From: Methylophilaceae bacterium UBA6140 | GTDB taxonomy: Bacteria; Pseudomonadota; Gammaproteobacteria; Burkholderiales; Methylophilaceae | Reading direction: 5' to 3' | DNA length: 21,490 nt | Assembly: GCA_002423265.1 (NCBI GenBank) | Contig: DIVE01000029.1 | Location: forward strand, 1,177-22,666 | Shown here: in pieces, positions 12,341 to 21,428 of the stretch | Layout of the letters: each line of letters starts with the position of its first letter | How positions within the stretch are numbered: the first letter of the stretch is position 1 | Notes under the pieces: model-generated | Databases searched by the model: none | Seen by the model: the letters and a program-made list of their open reading frames with translations, nothing else | Told to the model about the DNA's origin: nothing | Translations under genes and position numbers: made by a program

Positions 12341-12682
12341 ATGCGCATACCACAAGCATCTATTGTCAAACCTGAACTCGCTGAAGAGTCCAAAAAACTC
12401 GGCGAGATGATCGCACGCCTGCGGATTGCCCGCGGTGTGAAACAAACTGAAGCCGCCCTACGTGCAAGCTTATCCCGCAACACAGCCTATCGCTTGGAAA
12501 AAGGCGATCCGGCAGTGGCAATCGGGCAGATTCTGCGTTACATCAACGCTATCGCACCAGGGATTACCTTGATACAGCTGGTTACAGAGTCTGACCCGGC
12601 GCTCACCGCATTAAAAATCAAGGAACAACGCCAAAGAGTCCGAGGACTGTCTGCTGAACAACTACGTGAAGTGGACTTCTAG
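12341..12682 (+). CDS. hipB: HipB-like antitoxin (XRE-family regulator)
   Basis: A 113-residue DNA-binding protein with a lambda-repressor-type helix-turn-helix at about 20-72 (KLGEMIARLRIARGVKQTEAA, then SRNTAYRLEKGDPAVAIGQIL). It is the usual partner and repressor of HipA. ATG at 12341 is taken as start; a TTG at 12329 is possible. Its TAG stop overlaps the GTG start of hipA by one base (TAGTG), which implies coupled translation. Confidence 0.87.
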   Translation: MRIPQASIVKPELAEESKKLGEMIARLRIARGVKQTEAALRASLSRNTAYRLEKGDPAVAIGQILRYINAIAPGITLIQLVTESDPALTALKIKEQRQRVRGLSAEQLREVDF

Positions 12683-14013
12683 TGGCGAACCGCAAACTTA
12701 TTGTATTTGCCCACCTGGATGTAAGTTGGGTGCCCTGTGGCTTACTGGCACTGACGGAAAATCCTGCGCTTTTGGCATCATCCTTTATCTACGGTATTCG
12801 ATACCTTGAGCGAAAAAACGCAATTGAGATAGATCCACTCGGCCTATCCATCGGAAACAGGAAAGATGTGAAAGGCAAAGAGCTCTTTCCCATAGGCGGA
12901 TTACCATACTTTGGCGGCATACGGGATGCCGCCCCCGATGCCTGGGGTCGGCGGGTGATCGAATCAAAGCTCAAGGTACCTGCAAACAGCCTGCCGGAAT
13001 CGGAATATCTGCTTCATGCTGGTAGTGATCGTATCGGGGCGCTCGACGTACGCGCTCATAGAGATGATGCACCTTACCCAAGCGTGACCGGCATGCATTC
13101 GCTGCAACATCTCATCGAAGCGGCAGATCGAATCGAAGCAGGGGAACCTGTCCCGGCGCATCTGGAAGTCATTTTTCAGCACGGTACCGCTCTGGGGGGT
13201 GCCAGACCCAAAGCCACGATCCGGGATGACCTTGGTGTTCTGTGGCTCGCAAAGTTCGACACAAAGAAGGACACTTTCTGTGTACCGGCAATTGAAGCCG
13301 CGACGCTCCAGCTCGCCAAAGAATGCGGCATGACAGTTCCAGAAGTGCACACGGTAAATATCGGTGAACGGAAAGTCATGATCATACGCCGGTTCGACCG
13401 GTATTTCGCAGCCCCCGGCATGGATCATACCCCTGAAGATTTGTGGCAAACCCGTCCAGGTGCCGGAACGGTAGAGAAACGACTGCCTTTCGTGAGTGGG
13501 CTCACACTTGTCGGCTGCGATGAGAGTCTGTCCCCAACCAAGGCATACGCTGATCTGGCAGATGCAATTGGGGAGCATTGTCACCCGAAAATGATCATGA
13601 GCAACAGGTCAGAACTGTTCGCTCTTATGGTATACAACATCTTCGTCAGCAATGACGACGACCATCTTCGCAATCATGGATTCATATGCGACCCCAACCT
13701 GGGGGATTGGCGCCTGTCCCCCCTTTACGATGTGATGCCGCGCCCGGGTATTTCGCATGAACGGCAGTTGCACCTTGGCGTGGGCGTAAGTGGCAGGCTG
13801 GCTACCCTTGATAACGCTTTATCTTCTTGCGGCAGGTTTGGATTAACGAATGTAGCAGCATTGAAGATCATCGCCCAAGTTTGGGAGAAAGTGCGTGAAT
13901 GGCGCGTCTATTTTGAAGGCTATGGCGTGGAAGAAGCAGATATAACCAAAGTGGAATCAGCGTTCCGTCATTTAGATGAAGTGTCTTCAGCAGAATTCAG
14001 AAAACGCTTGTAA
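12682..14013 (+). CDS. hipA: HipA-family serine/threonine kinase toxin
   Basis: A 443-residue HipA-type kinase, close to the usual size. Visible are a glycine-rich loop ALGGARPKA (170-178), the catalytic SNDDDHLRNHGF (323-334, with D327 and N331 of the DxHxxN motif), and the metal-binding D350 in LSPLYDVMPRPG. E. coli HipA inactivates glutamyl-tRNA synthetase by phosphorylation and causes persistence; the target of this homologue may differ. GTG start at 12682 overlaps the hipB stop. All kinase motifs are intact. It is the fourth toxin-antitoxin locus within about 7.5 kb. Confidence 0.93.
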   Translation: MANRKLIVFAHLDVSWVPCGLLALTENPALLASSFIYGIRYLERKNAIEIDPLGLSIGNRKDVKGKELFPIGGLPYFGGIRDAAPDAWGRRVIESKLKVPANSLPESEYLLHAGSDRIGALDVRAHRDDAPYPSVTGMHSLQHLIEAADRIEAGEPVPAHLEVIFQHGTALGGARPKATIRDDLGVLWLAKFDTKKDTFCVPAIEAATLQLAKECGMTVPEVHTVNIGERKVMIIRRFDRYFAAPGMDHTPEDLWQTRPGAGTVEKRLPFVSGLTLVGCDESLSPTKAYADLADAIGEHCHPKMIMSNRSELFALMVYNIFVSNDDDHLRNHGFICDPNLGDWRLSPLYDVMPRPGISHERQLHLGVGVSGRLATLDNALSSCGRFGLTNVAALKIIAQVWEKVREWRVYFEGYGVEEADITKVESAFRHLDEVSSAEFRKRL

Positions 14014-14159
14014 TCACCTCAGTCAAATCGGGTCGCGACTACTACGAATTGATTCGCTTCCATCGCACCCTGCCTGAAACCGGTCAATGATCGGCACATC
14101 GCGGACTGTTACAATAAACAGACAATGCCGTCCTGCACGAATTGCCGGAGATAGTCACC

Positions 14160-15161
14160 ATGCGCGTAGCCGTTTTCAGCAGTAAATCCTATGACCGCCA
14201 GTTTCTCGATGCACAAAACGCCGGCAGACATCAGCTCATGTACCTGGAGCCGCGTCTCGATGCTACGACCGCCATTGCTGCCGCAGGAGCTGAAGCAGTA
14301 TGTGCGTTCGTCAACGACCATCTGGATGCGAATGTGCTGACGCTACTTGCAGGGCAAGGCGTGAAGCTGGTGGCGCTGCGCTGCGCCGGTTTCAATAATG
14401 TCGATCTGGCGGCGGCAAAGTCTCTGGGCATCGAGGTGGCGCGGGTGCCGGAATATTCGCCGCATTCGGTGGCGGAGCATGCAGTGGCGATGATGCTGAC
14501 GCTGAACCGCAAGATTCACCGCGCCAGCGCCCGCGTGCGCGAGGGCAATTTCGCGCTTGAGGGTCTGTTGGGGTTTGATCTCCATGGCAAGACGGTGGGG
14601 GTCATCGGCACCGGCAAGATCGGGCTTTGCTTCACGCGCATCATGGCAGGCTTCGGTTGCAAGGTGCTGGCCTTCGACCCTTACCCGGACGAACGCTGCG
14701 TGGCAGCCGGGGCGCAATATGTGGATTTGCCGCAACTGCTGCGCGAAAGCGACATCATCAGCCTGCATTGCCCGCTGACGCCGCAGACACATCACCTGAT
14801 CAATGAGGCGGCGATCCGTCAGATGAAGCACGGCGTCATGCTGATCAATATCAGCCGCGGCAGCATCATTGATACCCGCGCCGTGATTCGCGGCCTGAAA
14901 TCGGGCGTCATCGGCAGCCTCGGGCTGGATGTCTACGAAGAAGAAGACAACCTGTTCTTCCGCGATCTATCCAACAGTGTGATTCACGACGATATTTTTG
15001 CGCGCTTGCTCACCTTCCCGAACGTCGTGGTGACCGGGCATCAGGCCTTCTTCACGCAGGAGGCATTGGCCGAAATCGCGCGGGTGACGCTGCAAAACAT
15101 CAGCAGTTTCGAAGACAACGGCCATGCCGAGCATCCGGTATCTATCGAGAGAATTGTTTGA
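14160..15161 (+). CDS. ldhA: D-lactate dehydrogenase (fermentative, NAD-dependent)
   Basis: A 333-residue D-2-hydroxyacid dehydrogenase very like E. coli LdhA, which reduces pyruvate to D-lactate with NADH. Visible are VALRCAGFNNVDL (71-83), the NAD-binding GVIGTGKIG (147-155), and DPYP (173-176). The catalytic R233, E262 and H294 are at positions equivalent to R235, E264 and H296. ATG at 14160 is preferred over an upstream in-frame ATG at 14142 because it gives the standard MRVAVFSSKSYD start. It stands alone on the + strand, converging on the Anbu operon. The 146-base gap before it holds no recognised feature beyond a small hairpin (CTGTT/AACAG near 14106). Confidence 0.95.
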   Translation: MRVAVFSSKSYDRQFLDAQNAGRHQLMYLEPRLDATTAIAAAGAEAVCAFVNDHLDANVLTLLAGQGVKLVALRCAGFNNVDLAAAKSLGIEVARVPEYSPHSVAEHAVAMMLTLNRKIHRASARVREGNFALEGLLGFDLHGKTVGVIGTGKIGLCFTRIMAGFGCKVLAFDPYPDERCVAAGAQYVDLPQLLRESDIISLHCPLTPQTHHLINEAAIRQMKHGVMLINISRGSIIDTRAVIRGLKSGVIGSLGLDVYEEEDNLFFRDLSNSVIHDDIFARLLTFPNVVVTGHQAFFTQEALAEIARVTLQNISSFEDNGHAEHPVSIERIV

Positions 15162-15177
15162 AAAAACAGGGCGTTAA

Positions 15178-15197
15178 AAGTAAGCGATCGCTTACTT
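15178..15197. terminator. Perfect 20-base palindrome between convergent genes
   Basis: AAGTAAGCGATCGCTTACTT is a perfect palindrome in the 35-base gap between ldhA and the Anbu gene, just touching the Anbu stop codon. A shared bidirectional terminator is plausible from position, but there is no spacer loop and no clear T-run. It could instead be a protein-binding site. Confidence 0.5.
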
Positions 15198-15928
15198 CAA
15201 ACACACCAGTCCGGGTTTGGCAGCTGGTGAAACACCTGTTTCAGCCCTTCTGACCAGCCCTGCCGCACCATGGCGTAATAGGGGTCGCTTTCGTTGATGC
15301 GTTGCTTGCAATCAGCATGAAAACTGTCGCTGCGGTATAGCATGAGGTCGATCGGTGCGGCGACGGAAATATTGCTGCGGATGGTGGAATCGAACGAAAT
15401 CAGCACACATTTCACCACATCCATCATGTCGCTGTCGTGCTTTACCACACGGTCGATGATGGGCTTGCCGTACTTGGTTTCGCCGATCTGGAAGTAAGGC
15501 GTCTCGCGGCTGGGTTCGATGAAATTGCCCGCCGCATAAACGTTGAACAAGCGCGGCTGTTCGCCCTTGATCTGGCCGCCGATCAATATGCTGGCATGAA
15601 ATTCGGCATTATGATTCTTCAGGTGTTCGGCATCGCGTTCGAAGGCGAGGCGCATTTCGGCGCCGACCAGCGCGGCCGCATCGAACATCGAACCGACATT
15701 CAGCATGTTTTTTTCTTCGCCAGTCTTCACGGCATCGCGCAGACGATTCACCACCGATTGCGTGATACCGAGATTGCCCGCTGTCAGCATGACGATGACG
15801 CGATCATCCCTCTGCTCGAACACATGCATCTTGGGGAAAACGGCAACCTGATCGACCCCCGCGTTGGTACGCGTATCGGAGGCAAACACCAGTCCTTCAT
15901 CGAGCAGCAATGCAACACAGTAAGTCAT
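15197..15928 (-). CDS. anbu: Anbu / proteasome-type N-terminal nucleophile protease
   Basis: A 243-residue protein of the Anbu family (COG3484), a bacterial relative of the proteasome beta subunit that assembles into rings. After removal of Met, T1 is the nucleophile (start TYCVALLLDEGLVFASD), with D17 and K32 (VFPKMH) in the expected catalytic places. It is the last gene of a minus-strand set with transglutaminase-like, alpha-E and ATP-grasp genes, the known Anbu neighbourhood. The set is thought to make and process a peptide or peptide-like product; substrates are unknown. The 115-base gap to the upstream gene is larger than others in the set, so it may have its own promoter. Confidence 0.95.
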   Translation of the reverse strand: MTYCVALLLDEGLVFASDTRTNAGVDQVAVFPKMHVFEQRDDRVIVMLTAGNLGITQSVVNRLRDAVKTGEEKNMLNVGSMFDAAALVGAEMRLAFERDAEHLKNHNAEFHASILIGGQIKGEQPRLFNVYAAGNFIEPSRETPYFQIGETKYGKPIIDRVVKHDSDMMDVVKCVLISFDSTIRSNISVAAPIDLMLYRSDSFHADCKQRINESDPYYAMVRQGWSEGLKQVFHQLPNPDWCV

Positions 15929-16043
15929 GACAAATCAGCATTTATTGGAAGTTGGTTGAGTAAGATCATAGCAGCACCACTGATGGCCGGAGAGACATGC
16001 ACGGCTGCAGCGGTGGGGCAGGATATTGGAAATATGGCTGCTT

Positions 16044-16859
16044 TCATTGCTGTTGCGCTTCCTGCACCTGAGCAGATTGATTGACCAGCACGCCGACCCT
16101 CATCGTTTCAAGCCCGCCGCCGGAACGCACTCCGCTCACCGGACAGGCGTCGCGGTAATCCAGCCCCACCGCCAGCCGCACATGGACACCGTTGGTCGGC
16201 ATGCCGTTGGAAATATCCAGACTATGCCAGCCCCGCTCTCCGCACCAGACATCAGCCCACGCATGGCTTTCCATCAGACTGCCATCCTGCGTGAACAAGT
16301 AACCGCTGACATAGCGCGCTGGGATGCCGAGATGACGGCAGCAGGCGAGGTAAATATGCGCATGATCCTGACAGACACCGCCGCCCTGGGCAAAAGCCTC
16401 TGCTGCCGGCGTCGCTACCGAGGTGCTGCCTCTGACGTAGGGCACTTTTTTCAGAATGGCATGCATCATGTCTTCGAGCCAAAGCGCGGACGAATCTTGC
16501 AAATAGGCCGTGTAGCGATCGGTGAATTTCCGCAGCGCGGTATCGGCTTCGGTCAATGCGGTCTGCCGCAGATAGACCGGCAGCGGCAATCGATTGTCAT
16601 GTGATTGCTGATCCAGCCCGGTTTCCACCTCGCCGGAGGCGATGATTTGAATCTCGTCGTGCGGCTTGTCGATCACCAGCGTATGCGCTGCATTGCCATG
16701 GCTATCGATAAACCGCTGCAAATGTCCGTTGACGCGGATCTCCCAGCGTTTGACACGTTGGCCGGCGCCGTCCTGCGGCGTCAACCTGAGCTGCTGGATG
16801 GTGTAGCTGACGGGATCGGTATAGGTATAGCGCGTGCGATGCTCGATATTGAGATTCAT
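16044..16859 (-). CDS. Transglutaminase-like cysteine protease (Anbu operon)
   Basis: A 271-residue protein with an N-terminal beta domain (LNIEHRTRYTYTDPVSYTIQ) and a transglutaminase core. The catalytic triad is visible: C163 in GGVCQDHAH, H199 in ESHAWADVW and D215 in SLDISNG. Members of this COG1305 group act as proteases or amidases. It lies 3 bases downstream of the alpha-E gene and ahead of Anbu, and presumably handles the same product. Cytoplasmic; no signal peptide. Confidence 0.93.
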   Translation of the reverse strand: MNLNIEHRTRYTYTDPVSYTIQQLRLTPQDGAGQRVKRWEIRVNGHLQRFIDSHGNAAHTLVIDKPHDEIQIIASGEVETGLDQQSHDNRLPLPVYLRQTALTEADTALRKFTDRYTAYLQDSSALWLEDMMHAILKKVPYVRGSTSVATPAAEAFAQGGGVCQDHAHIYLACCRHLGIPARYVSGYLFTQDGSLMESHAWADVWCGERGWHSLDISNGMPTNGVHVRLAVGLDYRDACPVSGVRSGGGLETMRVGVLVNQSAQVQEAQQQ

Positions 16860-16862
16860 GGC

Positions 16863-17810
16863 TTATGCGGCGGCAGCATTGAGGAAGCTGCGTTGAATTT
16901 CCATGCCGAGGTTGTTGTTGCTGACGACAAAGTCTTCGAGGAATTCATGCAGCCCGTCCTGAAATATCTCGTCCATACGGCCGTAGTGCAAGCGCGCATG
17001 CAGCTCGCCGGCAATACGGCGGCATTCGCTGTTGCGTCTGCCGGAAAGCTGTTCGAGGATAGGCGTGATTTCATCGAAGCAGGCGTGCAATGAACGCGGC
17101 ATGTCGTCGCGCAGCACCAGCAACTCGGCCACGCGCCAGGGTTCGATGGTATCGCTGAACACCTTCTGATAAGCCTGAAACGCTGAGACCGAGCGCAGCA
17201 CCGCACTCCATTCGTAATAATCAACGGCGCCGCCGACTTCTTCTTCGTCCGGCAGTAGCAGATGGTATTTCACATCGAGCAGGCGCGCGGTGTTGTCGGC
17301 CCGTTCGATGAAGGTGCCGAGCCGCACGAAGCGGAAAGCATCGTCGCGCAACATGGTGCCGAAGCTGACCCCGCGGAACAAATGCGAGCGCGATTTGACC
17401 CAGTCGCAGAAAACGCTCAAGCCGGAATCGGCCAGGTTGGTGCGGAAGAACTGGCTGAACTCCAGCCACAAGGCATTGATGTTTTCCCAGGTTTCTGCCG
17501 AAAGCGCGACGCGCACGGCACGGGCATTTTCTCTGGCGCTGCGCAGGGCGTTGTAAATACTGGAAGGGTTGTTCTCATCCATGGCCAGATAGTGAATGAC
17601 ATTGGCCGCGGTGTATTCATCATATCGGGCCTCGAACGCCTCGACATTACCGGCAATCTCCAGGGCTGGCGCCCACAGCGCCGTCTCGCTCTCCGCCGCA
17701 TTGGGCACCAGCGACATGTTATAGGTCACATCCAGCACCCGCGCCATGTTCTCCGCCCGCTCGATATAGCGCGCCATCCAATACAAATGATCCGCCGTTC
17801 TGCTTAACAT
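16863..17810 (-). CDS. Alpha-E domain protein (DUF403)
   Basis: A 315-residue all-helical protein of the alpha-E family. The motif ERAENMAR (17-24) recurs as ERADNTAR (169-176), showing the internal duplication of this family. The start MLSRTADHLYWMARYIERAEN is typical. Its biochemical role is unknown; it always accompanies the circularly permuted ATP-grasp enzyme. It lies 27 bases after the ATP-grasp gene and 3 bases before the transglutaminase gene, so it is part of one operon. Confidence 0.94.
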   Translation of the reverse strand: MLSRTADHLYWMARYIERAENMARVLDVTYNMSLVPNAAESETALWAPALEIAGNVEAFEARYDEYTAANVIHYLAMDENNPSSIYNALRSARENARAVRVALSAETWENINALWLEFSQFFRTNLADSGLSVFCDWVKSRSHLFRGVSFGTMLRDDAFRFVRLGTFIERADNTARLLDVKYHLLLPDEEEVGGAVDYYEWSAVLRSVSAFQAYQKVFSDTIEPWRVAELLVLRDDMPRSLHACFDEITPILEQLSGRRNSECRRIAGELHARLHYGRMDEIFQDGLHEFLEDFVVSNNNLGMEIQRSFLNAAAA

Positions 17811-17837
17811 GCTGTCCTCTTCCGCTTTTTCATCCTG

Positions 17838-19259
17838 TCAGTTCTGCAATACCCAGGTGTCCTTGGTGCCGCCGCCCTGTGAGGAATTGACCACCAGCGA
17901 CCCCTCTTTCAAAGCCACCCGGCAAAGCGCGCCAGGCACCAGAGATACGGTCTTGCCGGAGAGCACGAAGGGCCGCAGATCGACATGACGCGGCGCGATG
18001 CCGCTTTCGACCAGCGTCGGGCAAGTGGAAAGCGCCAGCGTCGGCTGGGCGATGTAATTGGCCGGAGATGAAAGGATGCGCAGGCGGAACTCCTCGATCT
18101 CTTTTTTGCTGGCAGCCGGACCGACCAGCATGCCGTAGCCGCCCGAGCCTTGCACCTCTTTCACGACCAGTTCCGGCAAGTGTTCCAACGTGTATTTCAG
18201 GTCGTCCGCCTTGCTCAGTTCATAGGTCGGCACATTGGCGAGTATCGGCTCCTCGCCCAGATAAAAGCGGATCATCTCCGGCACGTGGATATAAGTTGCC
18301 TTGTCGTCGGCAACGCCGGTACCGACCGCGTTTGCAAGCGTCACCCCGCCGTTGCGGTAGACCGTCAACAAACCGGGCACGCCGAGCATGGAATCCGGCT
18401 TGAATGCGAGCGGGTCGAGATAATCGTCGTCGATACGGCGATAAATCACATCGACGCGTTTGGGGCCATCGGTGGTGCGCATATAGACGGCGTTGTTGCG
18501 CACGAACAAATCCTGCCCCTCGACCAGATCGACTCCCATCTGCTGGGCAAGGAAGGCATGCTCGAAATAGGCACTGTTGTAAGCGCCCGGCGTCAACAGC
18601 ACGACCACCGGCTCTTGCACACCGGGCTGGGCGACTGCACGCAGATTGTTCATCAGCACCTGGGGATAGTGTTCTACCGGCGCCACCGAATAGCGGCGGA
18701 ACAACTCAGGGAACAAACGCATCATCATCTTGCGGTTTTCCAGCATGTAGGAAACGCCGGATGGCGTACGCAGATTGTCTTCCAGCACATAAAACCGGCT
18801 TTCTCCGGTACGCACCAGATCGATGCCGGCGATATGCGCATAGACACCGCCCGGCACATCGACCCCGTACATCTCGGGCCGATATTGGGCATTGGCCAGA
18901 ATAGCGGCAGGCACGACACCGGCCTTGATGATCTCCTGCTTGTGGTAGATATCGTGCAGGAACATGTTCAGCGCTTTGACGCGCTGAATGGCGCCTGCCG
19001 ACAGGGTGCGCCATTCTCCTGCGCCGAGCAGACGCGGAATGACATCGAACGGAATCAACCGCTCCTTGCCGGAGCTTTCACCGTAGACATTGAAAGTAAT
19101 GCCGACCCGGCGGAACAGCACCTCCGCCTCCTGCCGTTTCAGCTCGAGTTGTGCCAAGGGTACGCCGGCGAGCCAGTCCGCGTAGGCATTGTAAATAGTA
19201 CGCACTGCCTCCGGCTGCAGATGCATTTCGTCAAAAGGTAAATTGGTAGCCATGTCCAT
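17838..19259 (-). CDS. Circularly permuted ATP-grasp protein (DUF404/DUF407)
   Basis: A 473-residue member of the circularly permuted ATP-grasp group (COG2308), predicted to form peptide-like bonds using ATP. Signature stretches are VLEDNLRTPSGVSYMLENR (158-176), TPGAYNSAYFEHAFLAQQMG (223-242) and the nucleotide loop VQGSGGYGMLVGP (369-381). ATG at 19259 is used; an in-frame ATG two codons on (19253) is equally possible. It is the first gene of the Anbu set. The 153-base upstream gap holds no promoter I can assign with confidence. Confidence 0.94.
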   Translation of the reverse strand: MDMATNLPFDEMHLQPEAVRTIYNAYADWLAGVPLAQLELKRQEAEVLFRRVGITFNVYGESSGKERLIPFDVIPRLLGAGEWRTLSAGAIQRVKALNMFLHDIYHKQEIIKAGVVPAAILANAQYRPEMYGVDVPGGVYAHIAGIDLVRTGESRFYVLEDNLRTPSGVSYMLENRKMMMRLFPELFRRYSVAPVEHYPQVLMNNLRAVAQPGVQEPVVVLLTPGAYNSAYFEHAFLAQQMGVDLVEGQDLFVRNNAVYMRTTDGPKRVDVIYRRIDDDYLDPLAFKPDSMLGVPGLLTVYRNGGVTLANAVGTGVADDKATYIHVPEMIRFYLGEEPILANVPTYELSKADDLKYTLEHLPELVVKEVQGSGGYGMLVGPAASKKEIEEFRLRILSSPANYIAQPTLALSTCPTLVESGIAPRHVDLRPFVLSGKTVSLVPGALCRVALKEGSLVVNSSQGGGTKDTWVLQN

Positions 19260-19412
19260 GCCACTACTTACGCAAGCGGCATGCCAACCGGGAGGAATCT
19301 ATATCCTTTTGATCTGAAAGACTATTCTAAAGAATTCAATTCGCGCCGCACCGATCAGGGGCGCAAGAGAAAAGCATGACGCCCCGAACGGGTGCATGGT
19401 TTAATGCGTCGC

Positions 19413-21092
19413 TTAATCGCGGCCGGCGCGCCAGACGGAGATCATCAGCAGAATGCCGATGACAAAGGCAAGGAAGAAACCGGCGAAACCGAAGGCCGGC
19501 AGGCCCAGAATGGTCGGGCCGCCCTCTACCGTCATGACAATGGAGGAGCCGACGATCAGCGCCGCCGTGATCATCGCCATCGTCAGCCGGTTGGTGCTGT
19601 GATCGAGCTGGTGACCGAAATGGTCGAGCCGTTTGAGATCGAGATTGAGTTTCAGACGGCCGCGCGCAGCTTCACGCAGCACCTGTGAAACATCGCCGGG
19701 CAAACCGGTGACGGCATCGACCAGATGCCCCAGCCCGCGCCGCCCGCGCTTCAGCAAATTGGCCGGCATGTAACGATCGACAATGACTTTCTTCACGAAT
19801 GGCGTCAGGTGATGCACGATCTGGAAATCCGGATCGAGCTGCCGCCCCAGACCTTCAAGCGTAATCAGCGCCTTGAACAGCATGGTGAGATCGGGCGGCA
19901 CTGACAGGTGATTCTCGCGCATGATGGTGGTGAGGTCGTTCAAAAGGCTGCTGAAACGCACATGCTTGAGCGGGGCGTTATCGTAGTTGCTGATGAACTC
20001 TTCAATGTCGGCGCTGAGTTTGGCGTCGTCAATGTTCGCGCCCTCGGCCCAGACCACCAGAATGTCGCGCAGCGTATCGATATCGCGCGAGACCAGCGCC
20101 GCCAGCAGATCGGCGATCTCGTCACGGCGGTCGAGGCTGATACGGCCGACCATGCCGCAATCGATAATCGCCAGCCGGTTATCCGGCAGGTAGAACACGT
20201 TGCCTGGATGCGGATCTGCATGAAAGAAACCGTCCATCAGCACCATCTTGAGGACTGCGTTGGCGCCGCGTTCGCCCAGCAGCTTGAGGTCGAGACCGCT
20301 CTGTGCAGCACTTTGCAGATCGTTGCCGGGGATGCCGTCGATATAGCTCATGACCAGCAAACCTTCACTGGTGAAATCCCAGTAGATCTTGGCGAACTCG
20401 ATGTATTCGTCATCGGCAAAGTTGCGGCTGAAGCGTTCGGTGTTGCGGCCTTCCAATGCCAGATCCAGTTCGCGCTCCAGAGATTTTGCAAACTGGCTGA
20501 TGATCTCGGAAGGCTGAAAACGTTTCACTTCTTCGAACTCGGATTCTATCAGCCGACCAAGATGCGCCAGCAACCTGAGGTCCGCTTCTATGCTGGCTCT
20601 GACGTTGGGACGGCGCACCTTGAGAACCACCGGCGTGCCATCCTGCAACTTTGCCAGATGCACCTGCGCGATCGAAGCCCCGGCAATCGGTTCCACCTGC
20701 AAATCCTTGAATATCTCGAAGGGCGACTTGCCGAGCGCGTGCTCCAGCTCGGGCAGTAACTGATCGAAAGGTACCGCAGGCACTTGATCCTGCAGCTTCG
20801 AGAACTCGGCGATCCAGTTGGGCGGGAAGATATCCGGCCTTGTCGCCAGCACCTGTCCAAGCTTGACGAAAGTCGGCCCCAGCTCCTGTATCGCCAACCG
20901 CACACGCACTTCGGGCGGCAGCTTGAGAATATCTTCGGAAACATCCGAATTGAGCCAGTTGCCGGCACGACCGATCAGGCTCCGTTTGCCGAGTTTCCGC
21001 GCAACGTCGCCCCAGCCGTATCGCATCAGCGTGCCGGCAATCGCGCGCAGGCGGCCAAAATCGCGGAAAACGGAGATGGTTTGACGAATCAT
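19413..21092 (-). CDS. ABC1/UbiB-family atypical kinase-like protein
   Basis: A 559-residue protein of the UbiB/ABC1 (AarF) family. Visible are the KxGQ motif (77-80, FVKLGQVLATRPD), the alanine-rich loop AGAS (137-140) replacing a P-loop, K158, HADPHPGN (291-298) and the metal-binding D311 in IIDCGMVG. Two C-terminal membrane helices (about 505-525 and 533-555) anchor it. UbiB supports ubiquinone synthesis as an ATPase. The N-terminus is unlike E. coli UbiB and no ubi genes are adjacent, so this may be a paralogue. It follows the small gene at 21126-21428 by 33 bases. Confidence 0.93.
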   Translation of the reverse strand: MIRQTISVFRDFGRLRAIAGTLMRYGWGDVARKLGKRSLIGRAGNWLNSDVSEDILKLPPEVRVRLAIQELGPTFVKLGQVLATRPDIFPPNWIAEFSKLQDQVPAVPFDQLLPELEHALGKSPFEIFKDLQVEPIAGASIAQVHLAKLQDGTPVVLKVRRPNVRASIEADLRLLAHLGRLIESEFEEVKRFQPSEIISQFAKSLERELDLALEGRNTERFSRNFADDEYIEFAKIYWDFTSEGLLVMSYIDGIPGNDLQSAAQSGLDLKLLGERGANAVLKMVLMDGFFHADPHPGNVFYLPDNRLAIIDCGMVGRISLDRRDEIADLLAALVSRDIDTLRDILVVWAEGANIDDAKLSADIEEFISNYDNAPLKHVRFSSLLNDLTTIMRENHLSVPPDLTMLFKALITLEGLGRQLDPDFQIVHHLTPFVKKVIVDRYMPANLLKRGRRGLGHLVDAVTGLPGDVSQVLREAARGRLKLNLDLKRLDHFGHQLDHSTNRLTMAMITAALIVGSSIVMTVEGGPTILGLPAFGFAGFFLAFVIGILLMISVWRAGRD

Positions 21093-21125
21093 ATGGTTTT
21101 TGTGCTTGCTTGATTGAGATTGAAC

Positions 21126-21428
21126 TTAACTGCGGCGGATGATTTCGACCTTCTGTTCTATACGTCTTGCCAGACTGTGCAGCTTTCTGCTGGCGAGGAG
21201 ACCGACTTCTGCCTCGATATTCTTGATTACGCCACGGACGCCCTTTTTTGAACCCGATGCGGATTGTCTGATGCGCTTGCGGAACTCCTGCACCACCAGC
21301 TTCAGACGCTGCCTCGCCGCCATGCAGGACTGGGCGGCATGGTCGCCATAGGTTTCATGCTGCTCCTGTCCGCTACCGGCAGACGCCGTCTGCAATCGAT
21401 ACATGCCTGCACGCTTTTGATCAGTCAT
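21126..21428 (-). CDS. Small basic helical protein upstream of the ABC1 gene
   Basis: A 100-residue protein with no domain I can name. The N-terminal third is polar (Q, S, G and H rich). Residues 35-100 are strongly basic and amphipathic with helical character (RLKLVVQEFRKRIRQ, then IEAEVGLLASRKLHSLARRI). No signal peptide or membrane segment. GAGGAA precedes the ATG at 21428. Same strand and 33 bases from the ABC1 gene suggest one operon and possibly a linked membrane or lipid role, which is inference. The last 62 bases of the window show nothing I recognise. Confidence 0.6.
   Translation of the reverse strand: MTDQKRAGMYRLQTASAGSGQEQHETYGDHAAQSCMAARQRLKLVVQEFRKRIRQSASGSKKGVRGVIKNIEAEVGLLASRKLHSLARRIEQKVEIIRRS

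Noticed and set aside
14020..14090. Short + frame reading VKSGRDYYELIRFHRTLPE between hipA and ldhA
   Set aside because: Looks slightly protein-like but is about 22 codons with no start or recognised family; possibly a gene remnant, too short to support.
18150..20759. Long + strand frames at 18150-19241 and 19908-20759
   Set aside because: Antisense to the ATP-grasp and ABC1 genes; His/Arg/Gln-rich composition typical of shadow frames.
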